Assembly (NCBI GenBank): GCA_950097015.1
Contig: CATNEN010000014.1
Location: forward strand, 496,001 to 560,000
Direction of reading: 5' to 3'
DNA from: Macrostomum hystrix
Lineage: Eukaryota; Platyhelminthes; Macrostomidae
Length of the DNA: 64,000 nucleotides
Of the stretch, positions 22,501 through 32,950 are shown piece by piece. Made by a program: the position numbers and the translations under genes. The notes beneath the pieces are model-generated. The model did not search any database, was not told where the DNA came from, and saw only the letters and a program-made list of their open reading frames with translations. Numbering within the stretch: position 1 is the stretch's first letter; every line of letters starts with the position of its first letter.

Positions 22501-24392
22501 TTTTGCAGCCCGTCTGTTTGTTAGATTCGCGTTTGAGGTGGTGTTCGTCTGAAATTCACGGGCAGATCGACCCAGTTTTTTACCCCCCCCTTGCAACCAC
22601 CCCTATCGATTTATTGCATGCGTAATATTTAAACATTTAACTTCCGACCCCACACACCTCAAGCTGAAGGCTAAATATAATACCATTGCCTTGGAGTTCT
22701 CTCAATGTGAATTTTTTCGACTATAGCAAATAGTTCACCAAATCGAGCGTTTTTCGACCTAGCCTAATAAACAAAATCTATGAAATTTTTGCTTCATGAT
22801 GACTACTTCAAAACTGTTTTTCTGATTCGAAGATAAGTCAACTTGTATATATTAGTCAATGACCGTAAAAATGCAAAAAAGTGATCTCAATGTGTTCTTT
22901 TCATGATGGCCATTACAATTTTTTTATTTGAAGAGATCTCCCGATTTCCCTTTTTTTCTTTGCTGAATTTAAGATGCATGAGTATTGTGTCTGAAATTTA
23001 AGATGCATGAGTATTGTGTCTGAAATTTAAGATGCAAGAGTATTGTGTCCGAAATTTAAGATGCATGAGTATTGTGTCTGAAATTTAAGATGCAAGAGTA
23101 TTGTGTCCGAAATTTAAGATGCATGAGTACAAGTGTCAGCTTTTGTCTGAAATTTAAGAAAGCATCGAGCTCACCCTCTCAAAGATGGTCCTGTTGAGCG
23201 ACTCCCACGAGATGTTGCGTCTCGCCAGCGACTGCTCGATGTAGTACCGTCCTGAGTCTGAGCCCACTCCAGTCATATACGGCTTGTCCATTTCTCCCTT
23301 CCACCATTCGTCATAAGGGTGAATATTGTTAAAGAAGGATTTGTTGAACACAGGCAAGAACAGCAGATGATCTCTCGAGTGCTGCATGTTAAGCTGCTCA
23401 GTCATGATTCTGTCGAGAGGAAGACTCCTCAGACATGTCAGGACGTCGTCCAGCGGACCTCGACCGCAATCAAGCTGAACGTTCACAAAGTATTCGCTCT
23501 CCTTCAGGACCTCCGCCGTCGAGCTTGACCAAGCGAGCGGCATTGAGGGCGAGCCACCCATCAGGATCATTCGGTCGAAGTAGGCTTTCGAGTCTGTGAC
23601 GGCGTGGAATCCGGCGGACGCAGCGTCTGTCCCGTGACCAATCAAAGTGATTCGGTTCCGGTCGCCACCGAATGCCGGGATCACTCTCCTGATAAAGTCC
23701 AATGCGAGTCGCTGATCCATCAGACCGAAGTTTCCAGGCAGCTTGTCGTCGTCCAGGAACAGAAAGCCGAGAGCTCCGAGTCGGTAATTGACTGTCACCA
23801 GAATCACGTCCTCGTTCTCGAGCAGCTGCTCACCTCGATATTCAGCCAGGCTGTTCGCTCCAGCTGTGTAGTTTCCACCGTGAAGGAACACTGCTGTCGG
23901 GTGTCTTCTGGATGTGTCTCTTGGAGCCCAGATGTTGAGGTACAGGCAGTCTTCGGACATGCTACCACCCGGCACTGGCGGGATCGTCTGAGGACATGCT
24001 GGGGGCATGGTCTTCGCTGTGTAGTTTCCTCCTTTTGGTAGTCCAGCGTTTGCGAACCGGGTTAGAGGCATTTCCGCGTACGGCACACCCAAGAACCGGT
24101 TAATTATCTTAGAGTTGTTTAACTGCACGACATGGCCAGCCAGAAGCATTCTCGAGGTGTTGTCGAGATCAAAATCGGTGAAAACTTCGTCAACTACAAT
24201 TCCTTCAGGTCCACCTGGTGGCGCAGTTGTCCTTTCTGTTGGCTCTGTTACATCTGAAACTCGATTTTGTCCATGAGTCTCAACGTTAGCCATCGATTGT
24301 TTGCCTTTGACCGAGACAGTCAGTGTCCCTACAACAATGGCAAATGTTGCCAACAGCCTAAGCGCTGCCTGTAGTCGTCGTGGCGTTGTCAT
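13588..24392 (-). CDS. Gene 2: four-domain, catalytically dead cholinesterase-like type I membrane protein with nonapeptide-repeat stalk
   Basis: Seen: 11 exons, 24392-23175, 22288-21889, 21802-21335, 21218-20371, 20057-19772, 19591-18198, 18079-17668, 16935-16495, 16420-15558, 15457-15169 and 15023-13588 (TAG). All phases agree, giving about 2,684 residues. Order: signal peptide (hydrophobic core LLATFAIVVGTLTV), alternating type A/type B carboxylesterase-B domains (A-B-A-B), a Thr/Pro-rich stalk of about 23 nonapeptides (RDPTA[P/Q]TTT), one TM helix (about 29 residues), an Ala/Gly-rich tail with EYVNE, and C-terminal TTHL. The EDCLY(L/M)NIW motif and disulfide cysteines are present. The elbow serines are replaced (GHGTD, GVEAG, GHGIG, GVEAG). 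Family: resembles neuroligins/electrotactins, non-enzymatic adhesion molecules, but with four domains. Inferred role: cell-surface adhesion or binding. A TATA box lies just upstream. Nearest relative: the 3' half of gene 1. Confidence 0.85.
14073..14690 (-). repeat. 27-bp coding tandem array (about 23 copies) in the stalk exon of gene 2
   Basis: The unit encodes RDPTAPTTT or RDPTAQTTT; two sub-variants (GGATCTCT/GGGTCTCT and GGTCGG/AGTCTG) are arranged in blocks. Thr/Pro-rich repeats are expected to be O-glycosylated and extended, raising the domains above the membrane. The duplicate gene has only a short non-repetitive Ser/Thr stalk here, so the array expanded in, or was lost from, one copy. 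Confidence 0.92.
14728..16692 (-). other. Gene 2 domain 4: type B cholinesterase-like domain (catalytically dead)
   Basis: Oxyanion region HGGF; elbow GVEAG (Ser to Glu); acid-site region TSSPGN; Cys at the His site (TLCFEDAFFFFG across a splice); ends with CGWWENVLPFV and leads into the repeat stalk. Nearly identical to gene 1 domain 8. Confidence 0.85.
16784..19259 (-). other. Gene 2 domain 3: type A cholinesterase-like domain (catalytically dead)
   Basis: Preceded by a linker with TTRPPIGPDG. Oxyanion region HGGN; elbow GHGIG (Ser to Gly); acid-site region TTDTG; His retained in SDHQADLRYFFG; ends with CGVWYYDLPYV. Nearly identical to gene 1 domain 7. Confidence 0.85.
19314..21521 (-). 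other. Gene 2 domain 2: type B cholinesterase-like domain (catalytically dead)
   Basis: Oxyanion region PGGF; elbow GVEAG (Ser to Glu); acid-site region DRPGN (no Glu); the His site is Cys (SLCFEDAFYVFG across a splice); ends with CGFWDEILPFV. Nearly identical to gene 1 domain 6. Confidence 0.85.
21624..24392 (-). other. Gene 2 domain 1: type A cholinesterase-like domain (catalytically dead)
   Basis: Signal peptide, then a linker-like TAPPGGPEG segment that resembles the interdomain linkers of gene 1, then the domain. Disulfide loop with SEDCLYLNIW; oxyanion region HGGN instead of HGGG; nucleophile elbow GHGTD (Ser to Gly); acid-site region GSDSG (Glu to Ser); His retained in ADHWGDIRYLFG; ends with CPLWKNELPFV. 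The core is nearly identical to gene 1 domains 3 and 5. Confidence 0.85.
22969..23158 (-). repeat. 29-bp tandem array in the first intron of gene 2
   Basis: About six copies of a unit built on AAATTTAAGATGCATGAGTA plus TTGTGTCTG, with GCAAGAG and GTCCG variants. The array lies just 3' of the donor at 23174 and within the intron that contains the duplication breakpoint. Confidence 0.85.
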
Positions 24393-24452
24393 GGCAACGC
24401 AGTTTTTTTGGACGCCGCAAGAAAAAATGTCGATTTCGCTTTTTTGGGTTTG

Positions 24453-24460
24453 CTTTTATA
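24453..24460 (-). promoter_or_regulatory. TATA box of gene 2
   Basis: TATAAAAG on the minus strand, about 61-68 bases before the ATG at 24392. A start of transcription near 24425 would leave a short 5' UTR. Confidence 0.6.
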
Positions 24461-24469
24461 AGCCCTTTA

Positions 24470-25375
24470 GCATATCAGCTGTCCGCCTTTTTTTCGTTGC
24501 CATGGCGTCAGGCATTTGCTTTGGTGTTTTGCCTATGCCATTTACTAAGATTGGTAATTTAGACTTTAAACCTACCTCTGTGCGAATTTTTATCTGTACC
24601 CAGCACCTTTCAAAGCGCTCGACGGTATATTTAGTAAATGTTTCGAGTTTGTTAATTACAACTGTTATTATCGATTTGGAAGAAAAAATCCCAGCATATA
24701 CTTCGTAGTAGATGTAGAAGCAGAAACGAGTTTTTGTAAAAAATAGGTTTTTAATTATAACAAGCAAACACACTGGAGCCCTTTAGCAGCTATGCAAACA
24801 GGCTGTTTTGCAGCCACTTTCGCAATGGCTTATTTTTGGCCTTCACCAGGGCATCTGAATTTCTGCTAGAGCAGGTGCAAAATCTAAATTTAATGACGCA
24901 CATAATTGCTAATGAGAAAACGAAAGATCAAAACTATTTTCTCCGAGCCCTTATCACAAGTGAGTAGGGGCCCACCTGTGCAAGTGTGAAGCACAGAGGC
25001 TGCAATCCAAGGCCTAAGGGGGTTTCTGGCTACCGCATAAATGGAGCTGATAGCAGCGAGCTGTATGGCGTATCAGTGACTCGGTTGGCTAAAATAGTCT
25101 AATTCCAGCACAGCCCATGTACATGTTATAAATACGAGTGTATAAAACTGTTGCCGTAGTGACATACAATCAGAAAAAACGTGCGTCATGGTTTTTTCCT
25201 AGTAGGCTCTTCATGGCATACTGGAAAGTGCTTCAATAGCGAAGAAGCAATGACGATAAGAGATACGATACAGGGCCCTGTTACAGCTCAGACTTTCCCT
25301 GTGCGACTTTGCGACACAACTAGTTTTAGTGCTAAATAGATTTATTTAAAAAACTTTCGTATCCTATAGTGCTGT
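24470..25375. other. Intergenic stretch, no gene recognised
   Basis: Upstream flank of gene 2. No coding similarity seen; one near-match to the ATACGAGCGTAT motif at 25132-25143. Confidence 0.5.
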
Positions 25376-25433
25376 GAAAATGCATTGGCACCAGCTGCAG
25401 CAGCGGCGGAACCAACTTTCAAAGCTATTCTAC

Positions 25434-25745
25434 AGCAGCATCGTCGAGATATTCAGCATTTCTTGTCGAAGACCCTGGTGACAAAAACTGTGTAAACTTC
25501 TGTAAAAACATCTATGGCCAATCTACGAGCTCGTATATTTGTGCAATAATATTATACTATCAGTGGTGACAAAAACTGTGTAAACTTCTGTAAAAACATC
25601 TATGGCCAATCTACGAGCTCGTATATTTGTGCAATAATATTATACTATCAGTGGTGACAAAAACTGTGTAAACTTCTGTAAAAACATCTATGGCCAATCT
25701 ATGAGCTCGTATATTTGTGCAATAATACGAGTATTATACTATCAA
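25434..25745 (-). repeat. Dispersed module followed by an 88-bp tandem array (three copies)
   Basis: About 25434-25478 is the inverted relative of the module at 10404-10448. From 25476 an 88-bp unit starting TGGTGACAAAAACTGTGTAA repeats at 25564 and 25652; the third copy diverges at its end. It contains ACGAGCTCGT, a short palindrome. Confidence 0.85.
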
Positions 25746-25799
25746 CTACGAGTATATATTCTATACAACATAACTCACAATACGCTCGTAATAGCCAAC

Positions 25800-27690
25800 A
25801 CGGTAACATGATTTTTAAGCAGAAAATGTATGCCGATATTTGTGCTTTTGCCACCAGACACCCCGACGATAATCGTTGAATATGCCGATGTTTTGTAATT
25901 CTGAAAGCTGTCTAATAGGATCCAGTGGAAAATTTAGCCCCGTGTTCTGGATTGTCATGCCGATTGGTTGAATGTGTCAATGAGATGCATAAAAAATATA
26001 CTCCAGCGTTCTTTCTACAGTTAGTGTCGCAACTTTTTTAGTCCTCCTTATTTGTTGTCTGCAGCTTGCCTTAGGGTTTGGCACTCGAAATGGCTGTCTT
26101 GCATCCTATATCACAGTACACTTATTACTTTTGCGTCTACGAAGATACGGAAGCCTGTATTTTTTTCATAAGAAATACAGCAATTTTCTACGGATTTCTC
26201 ATGTCTCGAAGTAGTCACCACCCGCCTGCCGCAATTCCTGATTCGCTGAAACCACGGCGCCCAGGCTCCAGCACGACGTTCGACCGACACCATCGAACCA
26301 TTCTATCGAAATCGATTCTCATAGCTTCGGAGCTCTTAAATCGAGTCCCTTGCCCCTCTGAGTTTGAATACTTTTAATATAATAGTTAATAATTTAAATA
26401 CTGACTTTAAATACTTTGCCCCTCTGAGTTTCTTGAGCAAAGCATTCTCTCAAACATCTGTGGCGGCCTGGAATCAGACTCACTGCTTCCTGTCAGCATA
26501 ACGTTTTTGGCATCTAAACAGTAGTAACCTGTGGCCCTCGATAGTGGCATGGAGTGGTGCCCTTGCTCTTAGCAGAAGCATGGGTACTTCATTAACGATT
26601 TGCGCACTATAGGACTCTAATGCCCTCAAACTTTGTGAGGCTGATCAGCTTTGAATGGACTTTTATAATGAAGCTTCGTGCACACGAGCTCAAAAGCTGT
26701 ATACGCCAGGCTAGGTTCTGGAAAGAACAACGTGAAAGATAAAATTCGTTTCTTCACCAGGTGTGTGCGTGCACGAGTGTTCTGCTGTGTCTTTACAGGC
26801 CTTCGTAATTCGTGGAAATTTTTATTGTTTGTATTTTTCAACGACCTGATTCGCTGAGACGTCACGGGAGAGCATGTCACAGCGCGAGTAGATGGGGTGC
26901 AGAAACTGGTGTTCCAGGTAAGTAGAGAAGCAGCTGCTCCATCCGAATCGATTTGAGTGAAGCGAGGTGGACGCAATTAAATATGAATATCTATAGCATG
27001 GGGTGAGAAAGATGACAAGCAGTGCTCATGATCGGAGCAGCTAGGTGCAAGTATATCCATTGGCTAACAGTGTTTTGTACAAAGAAACTGCAAAATCCAG
27101 CATGCCACGAGTCTGACATGCTGGAGACATGAATGAGAGAATCATTGAATTCTTGGACGGCTACAGAGGCTCGGCAGAGCAGAATTGTCGCAAACGCGGA
27201 CAGCAAGAGATGCTCATGCCAAAAGACATGAAGCAAAGCAGAAGACAGCGCTCACTCACCACGCATTGACAGAATGCGGTATGATTGAGCGGCTTGTCGG
27301 TAAATAGCTAAAAATATACAGCATGAGGAGCACGCAAAACTGTAGCAGAGGAGGCCAAGCAGGTGCTGAAACTCCTGTGTAAAAAATTAGTACTAAAGAT
27401 AAGCATTCCATCTTAGATAACAAAATGAACAAGTTAACTTATCAAATTTTAGAAGAGTATGTCTGCATCTCGAGCAAAAAGCATTCAACAGAACTAACAG
27501 GCCTCGTGTCAGGGTGAGACAGTGACATGAAAAGTGAGTAAATGGGAAACAAGGGACACTACACAGCATAATTAAAAACGATCAGGTCAAGTCTAGGTGA
27601 GATAGATAGCTAAGCAAGTCGGTGCAGGGCCAGTGGACACAGCAAGAAGAGGAGAATATACAGAGGCGAATGAAGATAGCTGAGCAGCGC
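25800..27690. other. Intergenic stretch, no gene recognised
   Basis: No supported coding region. Short frames lack family motifs. It includes the 3' flank of the CFP1-like gene, where no canonical minus-strand AATAAA was noticed. Confidence 0.45.
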
Positions 27691-27695
27691 TTCAG

Positions 27696-29931
27696 TCAGG
27701 CGGACTCCTCAGGCCAGGTGACGCGCAGGTTGTCAGTGTCCTCGTTCAGCGTGTAGAAGGCCTGGTGCTGCTGGTGCTGCAGCGAGTGCTGACCGGGCTG
27801 GAGGCCGATCAAGTTTGGCGAGGCGGCGAGTCGACTGACAGGCAGCGGTGAGTCGGTGGTCTGCCAGCCGCTGCCGCAGTGGTGCCTGCAGTAGGAGTGG
27901 TCCGAGTACGGCAGTGCGTACCTTCGACAGGAATGGAGTAATTTTTATTATTGAAGCGCCTTATGTATTTATATGGCTCGAAAAGTGATGAACGCTTACT
28001 AATAGTAGAGTAGGAGCGGATGGGGGCAAATACGCACTTATCTTAAATGCTTTAACAAAAAACTGGTTCCAGTAAATGGCTTTAGTTTTGATGATAAAAC
28101 ACGGCGGTTATTTAGAAAAAATGCAGAGGCAGCTTGCAGAGGACTTGCGGTAGAAACTTACGGCGTGCAAAACTGCGGCATGGTGCCAGTGTGTACCGTC
28201 AGACCATCTAGTTGGTGCCGATGCATCTGCTGATCTTGTTGATGCGGGTAGTGTTGTTGCTGCTGCTCCTGATGATGATGCTGACGCTTGCTGGGTGAAA
28301 CTGCGGCTGCAGCTGCTGCCGCGGCAGCCGCCTCGGCCTCGCGCCGCCGCTGTCTGGCCGCAGCGGAGCTGCTGGATGACAAAAAGATGAGGTTTGGGTT
28401 GCTCAGCGAAGCCTTGGATGGCCGACCGCGGCCGCGCTTCTGAATGACGAACGGCGCGACACCGAAGGCAGCAGCGGCGGCGCCGCCACCCAGTCGGGCC
28501 ATGGTTCGGCAGAGGCGGGCTAGGCAGACTGCTTTGTCCAGGCGCAGGTTGGGGTAGCGCTTCTTGGCTTGGCAGACCTCGCAGCGGCCGCAGTCCACGC
28601 GCAGCCGACAAGAGTCGCAGAAGCCGCAGCGCTTGGGGAAGCGGAAAACGCTGGTTGAGGCGAAGTCGTCCTCGTCTAGAAGTGAATTTGCCGCCCGGTC
28701 ACGGTCTGCGGCCGCCTCGGCGTCAGAGTCGTCTTCGGCCGGTGGAGGTCGGTAACCCCCGGCCGTCTCCATCTCGTCGTCGGTAGCGGACTCGTCTTCA
28801 GCAGGCAGCAGCATCATTTGTTCCGAGTCGTCCTCCTGTTCCGGTGCAGAGACCGCCGGCTCAACAACATCCTCATCATCGCTGATCTCGGCCTCCGCGC
28901 CCTCATCCTCCATCATATTCACAACTTCGAGATCTTCCGCCGCAACCAGATGTGGTTGAGGCTGGGGCGGAGGCGGCTGATGGTTTAGCTTGGTGGGCGC
29001 CAAGTCTGGAATGGTTGAATTTTAACTGGGAGCTGAAGGGTGTGTGATGGACAGCTCCAAGCTGCCTGCCTAATTGCCATAGACCTAGGTTGACCTCATA
29101 GTGGAGATGTGGCTTAGTGGGTAGAGCTAGGAATCCACTACGTCCAGACTTTAAGCTGGTGCTGGCAAAAGCGGCTCGATGACTGAATTAGCTCGCGTGC
29201 TGCGAGAGCGGCATTGTGGTTCGTTGACGAGAAAAAGCTGGCTAGGCACCATCGCTTCGTCAATTAGTGCCATAGACTATACTGCTGTTAGCATCGACTT
29301 GGCTACGGTTTTATTAGTGTTTGGGTTTACTACATGGAAATTATATTAGGGTGGGTGAGGCTATCTCCCCTATTCACTGACTGAACAGCTGTAAGCAGCA
29401 ACGACAAATATAGTATTAAATATTTTTTTTAATGTAGCATCAGCGATGGCGTAGGTCTTTGTTTAGGGGAATAAAGCCACTACATTTACGAAGTATTTTG
29501 TATCCGTCTCACTGGGTTTTTGTTACCCCAGGTGACCAAAGTTTATTACAGAACCTCATCCGATAATGAGCAGTGTAGCAACATCGGCTTGAGTAGCCGA
29601 TTCACCTACCTTCGTCGTCTCCGAAAGCACGCCGCCGCTTTGGCTGGCGCCGGGAGCGCCTCCTGCCGGCGCAGGCCGGACACCGAAATGCCTCGCCGCC
29701 GACGTCGCCTGGCGTCACGCCAACGCAGTCGCCGTGGAACCACTCCTGGCAAGAGTCGCAGGCGATCATGAAGCGGCGCGTGTCGCTGCTGCGGCACACG
29801 CAATAGACGGGAGCGGGTGCTGTGCTGCTGCCTCGCTTAACTTCGTTTCTACTTGCGGCTACCGCTGCAGCCGCTCTGCCGGCCTTTGCGGCGACGGCAA
29901 CGGCTCGAGCGTTGCTGCGCGGGTGGCGCGT
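27696..29931 (-). CDS. PHD + CXXC zinc-finger protein, CFP1/CXXC1-like; N-terminal exon not identified
   Basis: Seen: exons 29931-29610, 29005-28162 and 27921-27696 (TGA), with matching phases (0/1/2) and GT/AG borders, giving 463 visible residues. Residues about 41-92 form a C4HC3 PHD finger (YCVCR, CDSCQEWFHGDC, CPAC) with the Tyr and Trp expected of an H3K4me3 cage. An acidic region follows, then at about 232-274 a CXXC finger (CGFCDSC, CGRCEVC, distal Cys pair), then GRGRPSK, poly-Ala and His/Gln-rich tracts. Family: PHD-then-CXXC order is that of CFP1, which targets the SET1/COMPASS H3K4 methyltransferase to unmethylated CpG. Odd: the KFGG DNA-contact motif is replaced by a KRYPN-like sequence, and the SET1-interacting and coiled-coil C-terminal parts of CFP1 are absent. 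It may be a shortened paralogue or an alternative last exon. The first exon lies somewhere above 29931. Confidence 0.72.
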
Positions 29932-30079
29932 CTGAAGCAGATCAAGCAAATCAGTGTGAATCAGGTCTGCCTAAGAATGCCTTTTACTTCACTCCAACAA
30001 CTAAAACAGAATGTTTTGGGGTCCAGCCTTAATAGCACTGAATCAATGTACTGGACAGCTAGGCCTATACTACATTCAC

Positions 30080-32950
30080 TAAGCTAAAGTTACCATTTTT
30101 TATCATGCAAGCATATAATTTGAGTTGGCTTATCTGGAAGTTTTTTGTTAACTGCATACTTATACTTAGCTTGTCAGTGCATGACATCCCCAGTGGACCT
30201 GATTTAGTCTGCCTGCTGGTCCTGCTGCATCAGGTGACACAGCCTTTTTTGTTTTTTGTGTAAATAAAAACTGTAGTAAGTTACTCAAACTGCTGTATAA
30301 AAGAAAAGTTATTTAATATACAAGAGCTGAAACAAAAAACACACTAACTGACTGATAGTTCTGTCTGTCTAAATATATAAATTAATGCATTTTTCATATT
30401 ACATAGCAGCATTATCAAAGAATCACAGTATTGGTATATCACATCATCACTGATACGAGCGTATTAACAAAAAATAATATGTGAAGCATTATTATATTCT
30501 AAACTTTAAAACAGGACACAAGTGGTCATTAAGTCTTCTTAATATTTAGTTCAAATTACTCTTAAAATTACAATAAAAAAATAAAAAGGACATATTTTTA
30601 TGTAACAGGGCTTAACACTATACTCGTCTCTCTGGGTAGCATATCACTTGGCACAAGCAGTCTAATCCTTCTAGGGCACTGGTCTCTTTTTCTCCAGTCT
30701 TTGCTGGTCATTCTCTGTGGATCAGAGGGTCACAGCCCCAAATAACCAACTCAATTCAACTCAACTATTAAAATATTCAAAATAGTTATTAGTCTATATA
30801 GATAATGTATGATTGAATTTGTAAAAATGTGAGGACTATACTCCTACTCCAATAGAAGTTACAAAATAACCTTTCTTCTTAAAATATAATTTTAATTAAT
30901 TTTAATTTAATCGAATAGCTTTAAATTATATTTTTTATTTATATTAACTTATGAATAGAGAAGACAGTTCTTCTAGTGTTTTAAGTTGCAGATGAGGGAA
31001 AACTAAATGTAGCAGTTGAGGGAACATTAAGCTACAGATAAGAGAAATGAAAAAGTCACAGATGAGGAAGTGAGGAAAAAAGTAACTCTAATTTAGTTTT
31101 ATCATTTGTGCAACTTTGTTTGGTTTATGGGTTAATATGACTTAATTTTTACTAAATTTCTTTGGCCCAATTTTTACATCCCTATTTCTGTTTTTCCTTT
31201 TTCTACTATATGTTCATTTTCTTCTCTTTTACTTCTACTCTTTGACTTTTTGTCTGTAACTCCTCTGCTTTTTTCTCTGCTTTTCTCACTCAGCTTTTTT
31301 CTTTCTATAATTGTTTTCTCATCTTAATATCTGTTTTTCTCTTCTCTCTATTTTTTCTTATCATTCTCTTCTAATCTATTATTTTCATCTTATCTACTCT
31401 TTGGTTTTCTTTTTTTCTTTCTCTTTTTCTTTTTCTGTGTTTTTAGCCTTTTCTTTATTTTTGAATATGGGAAAACTAAGCTGTCAATGAGTAAAAAGTT
31501 ACAAACCAAAATTTTTGCTAAATTCCCAAATGATAGTAAAATATTCTGCAGTCATTTTCTGTAGACTTCTTTCAAAGGCGTCAATTTCACCAAAGCTAGA
31601 ATATTTGGTCAATATGCTATGATTTCATCTGAATGTTTAATCAGATTTCAAATCAATGCATAGACTGCAGCTAGAACCAATTAGGTCATAATTGTGATTT
31701 GCAATTGTGACTTCTTTAAATTGTTGACATTTAAAATTTCTATCAAAACCTTATCACCAAGTATGACTTGCATTTAGGGCCTACAATGAAAAGTATACTG
31801 ATTCTAAACAAACAAATCTGTTGCTATATGTCATACTTTTGGGTTCAAACTAAGTTGCACAGCTGGCTTAGATTCTGGAAGTTGCATTTGTATGCCACAA
31901 AGAGTGGCCATCATGTGATAAGTAATTCATTCCATAGAAAATTGATATAGATAAACAATATCATTTTCTTTTTTCACTCAGCACCCCTAACAACCCTTAG
32001 AGACACATATTTATGAACCTACTAAAACTGAAACTAGGCCCTATAATATAATAGAAAATCTAAGTTTTAGAAGTCCAGCCTAACAATACATAGGAAGGCT
32101 AAAACTAATTTACTGTACAGATAAGACTAACATAATTACCATTACCTTCGTTTATTTAATGAAACTGACAGTGTCACAGGATAAAGTATAGGCCTAATAT
32201 AAAATGGTAGGGGGGCCTATTATACTATAACATACATATATATGTTGTAGGGCCAAAGTATTAAGTATTCTTTTGACATTGTATCATAATACAATGATTT
32301 TAATACAAAGATAATACTACTGCTAGTGCTACCTTATTCAAAATATATTATCCCTAGGGGTAGGCCCAAGGGCCTTGATGGTTATATGGGCATAGGTTGC
32401 CCATAGCCTACACACATATGTAACAGGAATAGGTGCTTCAAAGATAATACATAATGACGCTAGAACTATAAATATCAGTGAAATAGTAATTGCTAGTTAA
32501 CACAGATATTTTATCAATATCAATATCTATACATTTACAACTTATAAAAGGTAATTTTACTGCGCAATAAAATTGATAAAACAATAACTCATAAATGTAT
32601 TTAGAATCAAATGACTTTGATGGTCAGACTATGGCTATATTACATCACTTGTAGAAGCGCAGCATGTTTTTATTTTTAAGGCAAGCCATTGAACTGACAC
32701 TAGACTTCATCAGAAAGCAATCTAAGAAAATTCCAGGGGCATTTCCGCATTTGAACTTAAAGTCAGTTTCCTAAGTAATGACTTTATAATTGTTAATAGC
32801 TTCCAAACGAAAATGCTTTTATGTACGAGTTTACTATATTTTTAGCGTTTTTAGCATCTATTTAATAAATCTTGTTATAAATTATTCAATTTTTCGGTGT
32901 TATTGGATATTAGATACTTATTAGTAGAAATTGAAAGTCTTTATCGAATA
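30080..32950. other. AT-rich region without recognised genes
   Basis: Composition is clearly more AT-rich than the flanks. No supported coding region on either strand. It may be intron or 5' flank of the CFP1-like gene, whose first exon is missing from the model. Confidence 0.5.
31170..31455 (+). repeat. Long polypyrimidine tract
   Basis: Nearly 290 bases dominated by T and C on the plus strand, with only scattered purines. Such tracts can adopt triplex structure or arise from microsatellite decay; no function is shown. Confidence 0.7.

Noticed and set aside
13588-24392. Active carboxylesterase or acetylcholinesterase annotation
   Set aside because: The nucleophile serine and acidic residue are replaced in every domain, so the general esterase label would be misleading.
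29107-29165. tRNA-like sequence (TGGCTTAGTGGGTAGAGC resembles an A box)
   Set aside because: No B box GGTTCGA and no acceptor-stem pairing follow.
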